Made by a program: the position numbers and the translations under genes | Assembly (NCBI GenBank): GCA_024663395.1 | Contig: JANFAH010000067.1 | Coordinates: forward strand, 186,001-250,000 | Direction of reading: 5' to 3' | DNA length: 64,000 nt | DNA from: Pisolithus tinctorius | Lineage: Eukaryota > Basidiomycota > Agaricomycetes > Boletales > Pisolithaceae | Notes under the pieces: model-generated | The model's database searches: none | What the model was told of the DNA's origin: nothing | Seen by the model: the letters and a program-made list of their open reading frames with translations, nothing else | Part shown: piece after piece, positions 55,469 to 64,000 of the stretch | How positions within the stretch are numbered: the first letter of the stretch is position 1 | How the letters are laid out: each line of letters begins with the position of its first letter

Positions 55469-56884
55469 TCAGTTAGGTCCACAAGAGGTGTTTGACCTGG
55501 TAGAATGAGGGAAGTTCAGAGCCTGGAAAACAGGCATGAATGCTAATGTGTATCTTCTCATATGCAGACTCTGATGAGTGCTCAAGAGACATGAAGATTT
55601 GGATGGCAAGCTTTTGACAAGGATCAATGAGTTCAAGGACATCCACCAGAGGATTGCAGAGCCAGTCAACAGACTCTCCTCCAAGCCCCATCCCATCACC
55701 AAGTGAAGCATTCCAAATACACTGGATGAAATCCATGCTTCACATGTGCTTGGGATTTGTAGAGGTGAAATCTGTGAGTTCATTCAAGTCAAGATTGATG
55801 AGAGGATTTCTCCATGGGTTGGGAGGGGGGAAGTCTTTGTGTATCTGTGTCATAACCATGCATTCACTCTAGGTTCTTACTCACTCCACACCATCTTCCA
55901 CCAGTCATTCACTCACTCCACACCAACTCTGCCCAACTTCTGTTGGTTATGAACCATCTCCACTCTGACTGTTGCCAGACTTGTGTTGCTCTTCTACTGG
56001 ACCAAGTGGGCCATCCTCTGAGGAGTCATGTGACTACCTTCGGACTTCTCCCTGACAGCATGCAGTCAGGTACTCTGCAGCATGCACACCACATGGTCCA
56101 GTGCCTGGACTGTTTCCTTTTCTGGATGTTCTATGTTCCACATTCATATGTCCTCTGTCTACCCTTCATTCATCATCCAGGAAGTTTTTGCTTGAAAATT
56201 TCTGGGTCTCCATATGTCAGTTCCAATTCTGGTTACTGTACCTCTGTAGTAGTATAAAAGCATGTATCCTACTCCACCATTCCTCAGTATGAATATCAAC
56301 TTAGTTCCTACTCCTTCTGTCTTCAACTTCTGCCTGTTGGAGTTATCTCCAACTCTCCGTCTGTACTCTCCCTCTGAAATACAAGGGCTGAGATCATGCA
56401 AGGGGGTAGCACATGAGCTAAACCTGATGCCCTCACTCTGCTCTGCCTTTGTCCCAGCAGACTTCATTCCTGCCAACACTCTGCTAGTTGGAGCTCTGTT
56501 CCTTTGTGTCAGACTTGCTTCTGAACCACTCTCTAGACCTTGTTAAGCATCGGAGTTGGTTGGAGTAGGCCCAGACTTGACAATCTGCCCAGGTGGATTA
56601 TGGGGAGAGCCAGGTGTTACAATATGTACCCTTTCCTCTTCCCTCCTTTTCCTTTTGTCTTATCTAATCTTTCCATCTTATCTTATCTCTCTGAACTTGG
56701 TCCAGTCTCCAGTCTAGGCCTTGCCTTGCTGCTACCTCATGCCTGCTTTCTAGCACATTCCACTCCACCATGATATCATTATGACATCACTATGATGTCA
56801 CAGACCTCATGTATGCCTCACCATTACCACATGTATCATACTATAAGTACTGTTGCTCAATCCCCAGACTAGCTCCAAGCTAGT
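55469..56884. other. Possible unclassified LTR-like region with TATA-like box
   Basis: No gene is supported. At 56242-56251 TAGTATAAAAGC resembles a TATA box. TGTTGGTTATGAACC at 55940 and GGTGTTACA ending at 56619 could be LTR ends, but I find no target duplication or partner copy, so this stays tentative. Confidence 0.3.
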
Positions 56885-57136
56885 TCATTTGGGTCTTTGA
56901 GATCTAAACTCACCTGCTTCTAAGCTTGTCTCCTCACCTTTCCTCTTACTTCTTCTTTTGGTTCTTGGTGCAAGCCTACAACAAACCCTGTTGTTAGGTC
57001 TCATCACACCAGGAGGGGGAAAGCATTTGTGCATCTGCCCAGGTAAATTATGGGGAGAGCCAGGAGGAGGAAAGTCTTTGTGCATCTCTTTAGGCATGCT
57101 ATTGGGAGATGCAGGTAAAGGCAAATCCTCATGCAC
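56885..57136 (-). repeat. Tandem 50-bp repeats with coding-like 17-residue periodicity
   Basis: About three units: the minus strand reads MHEDLPLPASP..., MHKDFPPPGSPHNLPGQ, MHKCFPPPG. A related unit also occurs at 56580-56612 and near 55822-55845. Probably a diverged minisatellite. Confidence 0.5.
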
Positions 57137-57191
57137 CTGGAGAACTTGGTAGTCTTGATTTATAGGAACATAATGAATACATAAAATGAAC

Positions 57192-57470
57192 TCAGCTCAA
57201 AGTCATCCTCATTGGAGAGAGATGCTTGGAGGAGTTGCAGTCACCATCAGGACCATTCTCAGAAAGACACTTGGAACCAGAAAGTCTATTACTTTCAACA
57301 AAGGCACAGAAGGTGTCAGAGCATCTTGCTAAATGAACATCTTGTTTTTCATCTTTGCCTGCATCACAAAAGTGATGCCACCAAGTAGCAAGGGTATTCA
57401 GAGGCTTCTGGGCACCCTTACAGTACTTCCTGCATGTACACCAATATACTTCACCTTCAAGATCTGGCAC
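57192..57470 (-). CDS. Cys-rich N-terminal fragment, possibly from a CACTA-type transposase
   Basis: Reads MPDLEGEVYWCTCRKYCKGA, then a Trp/His stretch (WWHHFCDAG). The short C-x-C-x3-C finger plus a following Trp and His resembles the N-terminus of fungal Tnp2-type transposon proteins. No catalytic part follows nearby on this strand. Confidence 0.4.
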   Translation of the reverse strand: MPDLEGEVYWCTCRKYCKGAQKPLNTLATWWHHFCDAGKDEKQDVHLARCSDTFCAFVESNRLSGSKCLSENGPDGDCNSSKHLSPMRMTLS

Positions 57471-57525
57471 ACATCAGGAAGCAAAAAAATGGTTTAAACC
57501 TGTTTAAACCCATCACTGACTGGTT

Positions 57526-58090
57526 GTGACTGCAATTCCATCATTCCCCATCCCTCTGATGTATCTGTGGTATGATATAAGTCAATGTGTATCAAGAGGA
57601 GGTTGTAACATTGTAGAGCCAGTGGAATGGAATGAATTCAATGGAAAATTTTCATTGAAATCTTATAATCACAACAATTTGAGGAATCCAAACAAGAAAG
57701 TTTCAGTAGTGATTTCTATGGGGAACTATGCTCTAGCCTGGTTCAAGTCACTGCGTGCCATAAGCATAATTAAACATGTAAACTATGGTACATACAAATA
57801 GGTATCTACACTTATGTATGGATATGACAGGTTCTCACTGGGTCTCAGATCTCAGCATATTTGCCATATGTACAAGCTGCCGTACCATTTCACAAACATC
57901 CAAGGACCCAAGGATCTTGCAAGATATGGCCTGCATCTGCAAAACAACAAAATGAAATATGTGGTCAGCAAAGGTTTGACACCTTACAGATGCCCTTACA
58001 ACCACAAGATGGAGGCTTGTGATTGGTGGAGATCTTTTGGGATGACAGACCTCAGCATTTATGATTATGTTTCAGATCAGTACTAGTGAT
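57526..58090 (+). other. Two adjoining unidentified frames (57526-57801, 57814-58086)
   Basis: Read SVVISMGNYALAWFKSLRAI and YDRFSLGLRSQHICHMYKLP. They may be one broken frame. No family is recognised. Confidence 0.3.
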
Positions 58091-58252
58091 TAGGCAGATA
58101 AGGCAGGGAATGCATTGATTCAAGTAATAATAACTACAGATACTCTGCTATGGTGCAATACCATTCCTTATCTGAGTAGTTATTAAGGTAGAATTTGTTG
58201 TACACCTCAAGTGATGTAGTGGAGGTAACATTACAGTCAAGTCTTGTCCCGT

Positions 58253-60104
58253 TGTGAGTCAAAGTGTGGAAAGGTGGTTATAACCAACCAAAACCAACAC
58301 AAAAGACAAATGATGTGTGAGTGGTGGTGTGCCTCCACAGAACCTGGACTGCAGAAAAATCTAAGAGGGGGAAACTTCAATGGCAGGTGCTCCTAGTGCA
58401 AGTTGATGACAAGTTATGCAGGAGAAGACAAGCAAGTGATGATTGGATGGGGGATGCTGAACAGAGTGAAGGTGTTCAGCCAAAAGGACTTGGGATGAAG
58501 GACTTTGATAAGACATGCTACTGGCACAAGTCGATGATGAGTTATGCAGGAGTGGATGGATGACTAAGCAAGACCGCTGACTAAGAGGAAGCTTCAGATG
58601 ATGAAGGATGGCAGATAGACTCTTCTGAATGAGCCTCAACTACCAAGTATATGAATGATGACAGATAGACCCCTTTGTGGAGCCTCAACTGTCGACGATG
58701 AGATAGGCACTGAACTGACTGCTGAGTGAATGGCTTCTGATTCACTTGTCGATTGCTTCTTGGTAGCTAAGTACATGGGGGTTTATATACTGTGGGGGGA
58801 GCACAGCTTGTGACAAACAAGGCACAAACACTTGGTAAGTAATGAGTAAGGACTGAGTAATCATGATGAGTAAGTGAGAAATGAAAAGTAAGCAAGCAAA
58901 GAGGATTGGTAAGTATTGGCAATGAACGAGTCAAGGATAGTCAAAACATCACAGAATGAGTCAAATGGAGTCAGAAACTGAGTAAGCGCACTGATATCAC
59001 ATTAGGGGGTGGTGATGCAAGTTAGATCTCAGTGGAGACATCTCTAGATCCAAAGATGGCATGACAGATGGACAGTGTTTCCAGACATGGAAGTATTAAT
59101 TCCAGAACTGAAGGGCATGAGTCAGGCATCAAAGGGGGCTAGGGCATTGGGGGTCTGTGGGGCAATGGGAGCATAAGCGATCATGTCTCCCACCCTTCCA
59201 TCCTCTCAGTGAAGTTAACAAAAACTTCATGGACAGGGCTCTGATGGAGAAGGAGGAGAAGGGGGGATGCCTTCTGCTGGATCTTGCAGTAAAAAGGCAA
59301 GATGCACGTCATACTCATCATGAATGCGATCAGGGAGGCTGGAGAACAGTAGATTATACTGCAGCTGTCGCAATGTGGGAAGAATGATGGACAAGACCAG
59401 AATAAAGATGGTGCAGGGAGCAGGGAGGAATGATCCATATGCTTCATCAAGAGGGGAGAGTGAAATGACCACATAAGACCTTTCTAACTGAGTGACAGAC
59501 CTGAGGTGACCAAAGAACATCCTTCTGGAAGTCATACTGACAAGGCACTGACCAAGCTGCATGGGATGGGACAGGGCTGACAATGATGGGATGAACCAGG
59601 GGGCTTCAGGATGGAAGCTGGTGGGAATGCCTGGCAGATATACATAGCCACTGTCTCTGGCAAATGAGACAAGCGAGATGATTGATGAAGAGGTGGCCAT
59701 GATTGATGGTCTTAGTGAAATGAGCATCTGATGGATGGAGTGCTGTAGAAATGCATAGGGTGTGAGGATCCTCTCCAAATTTGGAAGGAAGAATTGTGGG
59801 GCTGAGCACTTTAAGCGAGTGTGAGAATGGAGTTGATATCTTTGGAAATGGCAGAGATACGACAAAAACCAGAATGCCATACATGGGTGCTAAAAACCTT
59901 TAATGCACACTTAACTTGCTTCCTCTTTTCTCTTTAGCACTGATGACTCATTCTTGTGCAAAGGATGACTGTTAATGTCCAGTAGTCTTTCTACGCATGA
60001 GGCCTTTAGTCTTCATCTGCATGGCATGGGCATTGTGCACAACTCATTGACGAGTTAGGCAGAGTCAGCTGTAACCATGTCCACAACACCTTTGGTGTGT
60101 GACA
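58253..60104 (-). mobile_element. Repeat family A, copy 9 (1,852 bp), inside Plavaka
   Basis: Inverted copy, flanked by CCGT (58249-58252) and CCAT (60105-60108), which differ by one CpG transition. Its removal rejoins the Plavaka protein sequence in frame. TATA block near 58778-58788 on the minus strand. Confidence 0.88.
59227..59700 (-). CDS. ORF of repeat family A, copy 9; 157 aa, unknown
   Basis: Starts MATSSSIISLVSFARDSGYV and remains open through ALRQLQ-type and PDRIHDEYD blocks (LPTLRQLQYNLLFSSLPDRI) to a Pro/Ser-rich end. It lacks two residues relative to copy 1 near the LGQ block (an in-frame 6-bp loss). The Arg lost to TGA in copies 3, 5 and 6 is kept here, although most other CpGs have decayed. 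Confidence 0.5.
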   Translation of the reverse strand: MATSSSIISLVSFARDSGYVYLPGIPTSFHPEAPWFIPSLSALSHPMQLGQCLVSMTSRRMFFGHLRSVTQLERSYVVISLSPLDEAYGSFLPAPCTIFILVLSIILPTLRQLQYNLLFSSLPDRIHDEYDVHLAFLLQDPAEGIPPSPPSPSEPCP

Positions 60105-62690
60105 CCATACACAGGAATCAACTGCATGGATGACATCTGTGATGGGTAAAATTTCCCCAACCTGTTGCTGTGATGATGGCATGTCGAAATATCTGCATCT
60201 CAGCCTGTACATCCTCAGTATCTCCTCTGGAAACTCAACAATATCAAAAAGCTCAATGTAAAGGAGGGGGGTATCAAAACATGGGTCTTGAATGGAGGCC
60301 TTCCAAGAGAACTTGAAGACAGTGCAAACTTGGACTATGCAGGGTACTAGTTGGAGAATCAGTATATATCCATGAAGCCTGATACAAAATACTCACCTGG
60401 ACTGTCCATGTGTACCATAACAATGTCAGAATAACCACAAGGGTATTTCTCAGAGGGAGGGAAAGCCTGCACTTGCTGGCTCAGCAAGACCTTGCATATC
60501 TTGAAACATGAGAGTAGCTGAAGGTGGAAAGTGTGCCAGAAATCAAAAAGGAATACAGTGGAGTTGTCAATAGAGATTGCGAGACCAGAGAGGTATATGT
60601 GAACATAGTGTTTGAAGTACAGCAGGAGGTACATTTCATGTACCCATGCAAAAGTCTTGGTCTTGTACGTTGGCACAACATTTACATGGAGAGCAGCATG
60701 GGCATCATCAGAGACTATGCCCTTGAGGAAGTGATTGTGAATGAGACAAGAGCTGCTGAACTTCTGCTGGTCCTCAGGAGAGATGCAGGTGGTCCATTCA
60801 AGCATAGGGTTGATATCTATGACCTCATTGTACTCATCATCTATGACATTGGAAAGGGAACATCCATGTTGATGCAATAGCACAAACAAACTGAACAGCC
60901 ATGTGGTTTCTTCACAATCTAGGATCTGGATGATTTGATGGGTAAAATCATGACATTGGCAAGTTGTCTTCTCAAAAGGGTTCTTGCAATGAGTGATGAG
61001 CAGTCACTCACTAACATCAGCCATGTATTGTATCAAATTGCTGACATTCTGGACAGCTGATGTGAAACTGTGCATTAGCTCGAGTTTAGGAATTTTGAAG
61101 TGGTCCATCTGGCATGTGTTCAATGCAATAATGCTCCCCTTGTATGTATGAAATTCTTGAAGCAAGTTGACCATATCAGCTAGGGAAGTGTCTGTGAAAA
61201 TAGGTGCCTGCACTCTGTAAATGAAGTTGATGATAGCATGGATGGCATGAACAGCATCTTGATCAGCAGGACCAGCAATGGATGCAATGATGGTCCGCTG
61301 CACATCTCTGTGCTCCTGGCAAGTCATTTGCTTAATGTGCAACACCCCCATGAAGAAGTGACAGGCACCAACATGTTTGTGTTGACTCCAATAATGGGAG
61401 TCAAGTTCATCTTTCCTGAGAAGTTCCTTGCACCAATCCAGAATGTGGTCAAAAAAGAACTTGTGGAAGGTATGTAAAATTTCAGGGGTAAGAAAGACCA
61501 CTGGATCAGCGAATCTCCAATTTCACCAATATGGCTGGTGGACACCACTCAGCCCAACCAGTTTTGCTGCCTGTAAAAATTCTGGCACCTTCCATGGGTC
61601 GCAGTGCTGAGTATGACTGATTTCATGAATGGCTCATAGCATGTACATGGCAGTGCAGGGGACAAATGGTTGTGGATCACCAAAGTCTGCTTTAGTAGCC
61701 AATGTCACTGGGGATGAGCTCTGTGAGACACAGTCTATCATCAATTGCTCTGGCAGGTTGGTGATGTGAGAAATAAGGGGTGTGAAACAGTACCATTGAT
61801 AACTGGATGCATCCACCATGAACTTTCCATGAGATGCTGTGACCTTCAAGTTTGCACAGATGATGTCCATGCAATGGTGCCAAAGCCTGGCTTGCAGAAC
61901 TGACATGAAATCAGAGTGAGTGGCAAATTGGGCAATAGGCATGTAAGTGATGCAGGTCCAAGCATGCATGGTCACTTTCATATGAATGTCAGCTTGTATA
62001 TTCCCAATAGTCAAGAACAAAGGGTGCATTTCAAGGTTGCCAGTATGGCATGTTACTGGTGTTTTGTCCAAAGCAAGAATGATTGGGACAATGGTTGCTC
62101 CTGTTGGCAGCTGATCCTGATCAAACCTTTAGTCAGTTTTTATTTACATATAACGAATGTATGAGAATAACACCTGGATTTTGAACACTTCCCTTGATGT
62201 CATCCATTCACCATATTCATGGTCAGCACCAACAAATACCTCATGTGGATCATAGGACATGTGGTTACAAAACACTGGATTGCCAAATAGTTCTTCAACA
62301 GTCTCAAGAGTGTCTTGCCAGAGCAGGTAGACTGGATGGACTGTGACATAATTATCCATGTTGATCTTGGTACAATGCCATCTTGGTGCCCTTGGGAGAG
62401 CTTCCATCCATGCAAGGAGTTCTGAAGCATTTTTGAATGTTGGCCTCTCTTGCTCATTGAACTGAAAGCTTTGTTAGTAACAGCACATGAATGGTAGAAT
62501 GACATACCCAATCAAGTTTCAGAAACCAAGTGATTTGTGCTTGGGTTAAATTGTCACAAAGAAACCTGGCCAACTCCCACTCTCCCTTGTCAAAAAATGG
62601 ATAGTAGGAGTTTTGTTGACAACCTGCTTCAAATTCATCCTTTGCAAGCCATTCAAGCATGTTGAGTCCCTTCCCATAGATATAACTCAA

Positions 62691-63396
62691 TTAAGGATGG
62701 AATTGTGCTGATTGATTTTCACCCTGCAAGGGAGCATGAAATGCAGGTGGATGAGGTAGTTGTATCTGTGGATGGGAGTCATTCTGTAAATGAGTCCAAA
62801 TGGCCTCAATGGAGGGCAACATGGCAGAACACAGGGGACATTTGAGGCTTGATGGTATGGTTAGCATTCAAATTTCAAGAGGTTCAGAAGTATTGGAGTA
62901 CTTACTTTTCTTCCTGATAGAAAGGATGCACATCTTCAAAGTCATCCTGCATTTTTCTAATATGTATGATGCATCCTTCAGAGCTCACACAAAAATTTGC
63001 CTAAGTCCTTCAAACTCTGCTTCACTTCACTGACTGCATGCTGCATGGAACCCTGTGGACTTGGAGCTTGGTCATTGAACATCAAATTGCAATGCTTGCT
63101 GAAGCTACAACATCCCCTGGCAGTCCTGCTAGCTCTGCAACTTGCTTGGATTCTCCATCTTCTGAAAATATAGAGTCAACTTCCAAAGGCAAAGGTGCCT
63201 TTGGGAAATGTGCCACATATGGCCCCAGTATGCAATACAAGCCTTATCAGAAACCTCATGCATCAGAACTCTCCAAGTGATGCCTCTACCCAGATTTCCT
63301 CATGAGCTGCATTGGCTCATCTTGTAATACTTCATCTGAATTCACCCCTCAGGAGGTAAGTTCATCATTATACTCCTAACTCTATACTGATAACAT
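62691..63396. other. Unassigned, possible exon fragments
   Basis: A plus-strand frame at 63038-63280 has a Ser-rich stretch (SPGSPASSATCLDSPSSENI). It may belong to the frame at 63397. No identification. Confidence 0.3.
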
Positions 63397-63861
63397 TTGA
63401 AGATGAAAGAACTTTTTATATGTGGAGTCAAACCTCTTCCAGACAACATCCTCACCAACATGGTCATGGAAAAGTATGCTAATTCAGAAAGAAGCCACCA
63501 CCAACTTATCCTTGCAACCTGGCACCTCAAGGGTATGAAACACAGAGTTCAGACTCTTGATCAGGTGCAGAACCATCTAGAGGAGAATCAGTTGCTCAGT
63601 GAGGATGAACTTGAATTTTGGTTGGGAATGTATTCTGACCATGGTCTTCCTCAGCTTCAAGAGGATGAGTTGTTCTATGGTTGGCTGATGAACCATGAGG
63701 CACATTTACACAGGAGCAAAGATGAAGAATTGATGTTATTGGAGAAGGAGTTGGATGCCCATGGATTTGCCAAAGGGGTAGGATGTGCTGCCAATGGCAA
63801 AGGCCACAGCAAACAAGGCAAGTCCAAAGCTGGGTCTGACTCAGAGTCACAGGCAATGTAG
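63397..63861 (+). CDS. Unidentified 154-aa frame, acidic/helical with Lys-Gly-rich end
   Basis: Starts MKMKELFICGVKPLPDNILT and continues with amphipathic, Glu- and Leu-rich helices (LDQVQNHLEENQLLSEDELE, LMLLEKELDAHGFAKG), ending in a Lys/Ser/Gly-rich tail. CpG is absent. It could be a transposon-associated exon. No family is recognised. Confidence 0.4.
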   Translation: MKMKELFICGVKPLPDNILTNMVMEKYANSERSHHQLILATWHLKGMKHRVQTLDQVQNHLEENQLLSEDELEFWLGMYSDHGLPQLQEDELFYGWLMNHEAHLHRSKDEELMLLEKELDAHGFAKGVGCAANGKGHSKQGKSKAGSDSESQAM

Positions 63862-64000
63862 CCTGTAAGTCCAATCTCATGTTTCTGTCATTCTGTAGTA
63901 CTGATAATATTATGGAGTATTTCAGCTTCATTTACTACTTGCTGCCTCCCCTCCCCATTATCATTTTACTCATTACCCCCTCCCCCTCGCTTCCCACTGC

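Larger units (their letters stand above)
58134..62690 (-). pseudogene. Plavaka-type transposase, decayed, split by repeat family A
   Basis: Minus strand, in order: YYPFFDKGEWELARFLCDNL and QAQITWFLKL (62690-62454); PRAPRWHCTKI to LFGNPVFCNHMSYDPHEVF (62407-62144); DKTPVTCHTGNLEMHPLFLT (first acidic block), AWTCITYMPIAQF, RLWHHCMDIICANLK and PLISHITNLPEQL (62071-61634); PEILHTFHKFFFDHILDWC, EHRDVQRTIIASIAG and IPKLELMHSF (61501-61004); HLNV..., FLFDFWHTFHLQL (60889-60359); then the C-terminal part, cut at 60105 and resumed at 58252 as GTRLDCNVTSTTSLEVYNKF and LNNYSDKEW, to a stop at 58134. Introns and several stops separate blocks. Motif order is that of Plavaka, a large transposase family of agaricomycetes. 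Terminal repeats are not identified. Confidence 0.8.

Noticed and set aside
55940..56619. Definite solo LTR
   Set aside because: Only weak TG...CA ends and a TATA-like box; no duplication and no second copy in the window.
1..64000. tRNA or rRNA genes
   Set aside because: I looked for cloverleaf-like or conserved rRNA segments and saw none that I could support by eye.

Overview
The window looks like a stretch of an agaricomycete (mushroom-forming basidiomycete) genome in which a small host-gene island (about 7.4-14.4 kb) sits in a sea of transposable elements. Support: short GT-AG introns of 44-90 bp, chromovirus-type gypsy elements, Plavaka-type, PIF/Harbinger and DIRS-like elements, FunK1-like kinase remains, and a short internal TTAGGG run. 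CpG is close to absent over most of the window but normal in the host island, in one gypsy element (16.5-25.2 kb) and in some repeat copies. This fits CpG methylation and deamination of older repeats. No species assignment is possible from sequence alone.

Layout. 1-1.9 kb: degenerate sequence. 1.9-6.9 kb: a complete but mutated Ty1/copia element with LTRs, 5-bp target duplication and a half-tRNA primer site. 7.4-14.4 kb: three host genes: a short-chain dehydrogenase, a large disordered protein (minus strand), and, divergent from it, a five-exon gene for a predicted 817-residue protein with three tandem Crinkler-type ubiquitin-like headers, a possible PD-(D/E)xK-like segment and a C-terminal protein-kinase domain. 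15.0-27.2 kb: a DIRS-like element (RT-RNase H and tyrosine recombinase, minus strand) split by gypsy-1 (453-bp LTRs, ATTCC target duplication), itself split by a 1.9-kb repeat. 27.2-34.0 kb: an older, CpG-poor relative, gypsy-2, split by two more copies of that repeat. 34-48 kb: a Tc1/mariner-like MITE, decayed transposase and kinase fragments, further repeat copies, minisatellites, an internal telomeric run and a tandem exon-intron array. 49-50.2 kb: a Penelope-like (Coprina-type) reverse transcriptase relic. 51.2-54.3 kb: a two-gene PIF/Harbinger transposon with terminal inverted repeats and TGA target duplication. 58.1-62.7 kb: a decayed Plavaka transposase split by another copy of the repeat.

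The most notable items are the triple-header Crinkler-kinase gene and the recurrent 1.85-1.9 kb repeat. The repeat starts TG, ends CA, makes 4-bp target duplications and has a TATA box about three quarters along, so it is best read as a very long solo LTR. Upstream of that TATA box it carries a roughly 160-residue reading frame that is uninterrupted in three copies and recognisable in four others. I could not assign this protein to any family.
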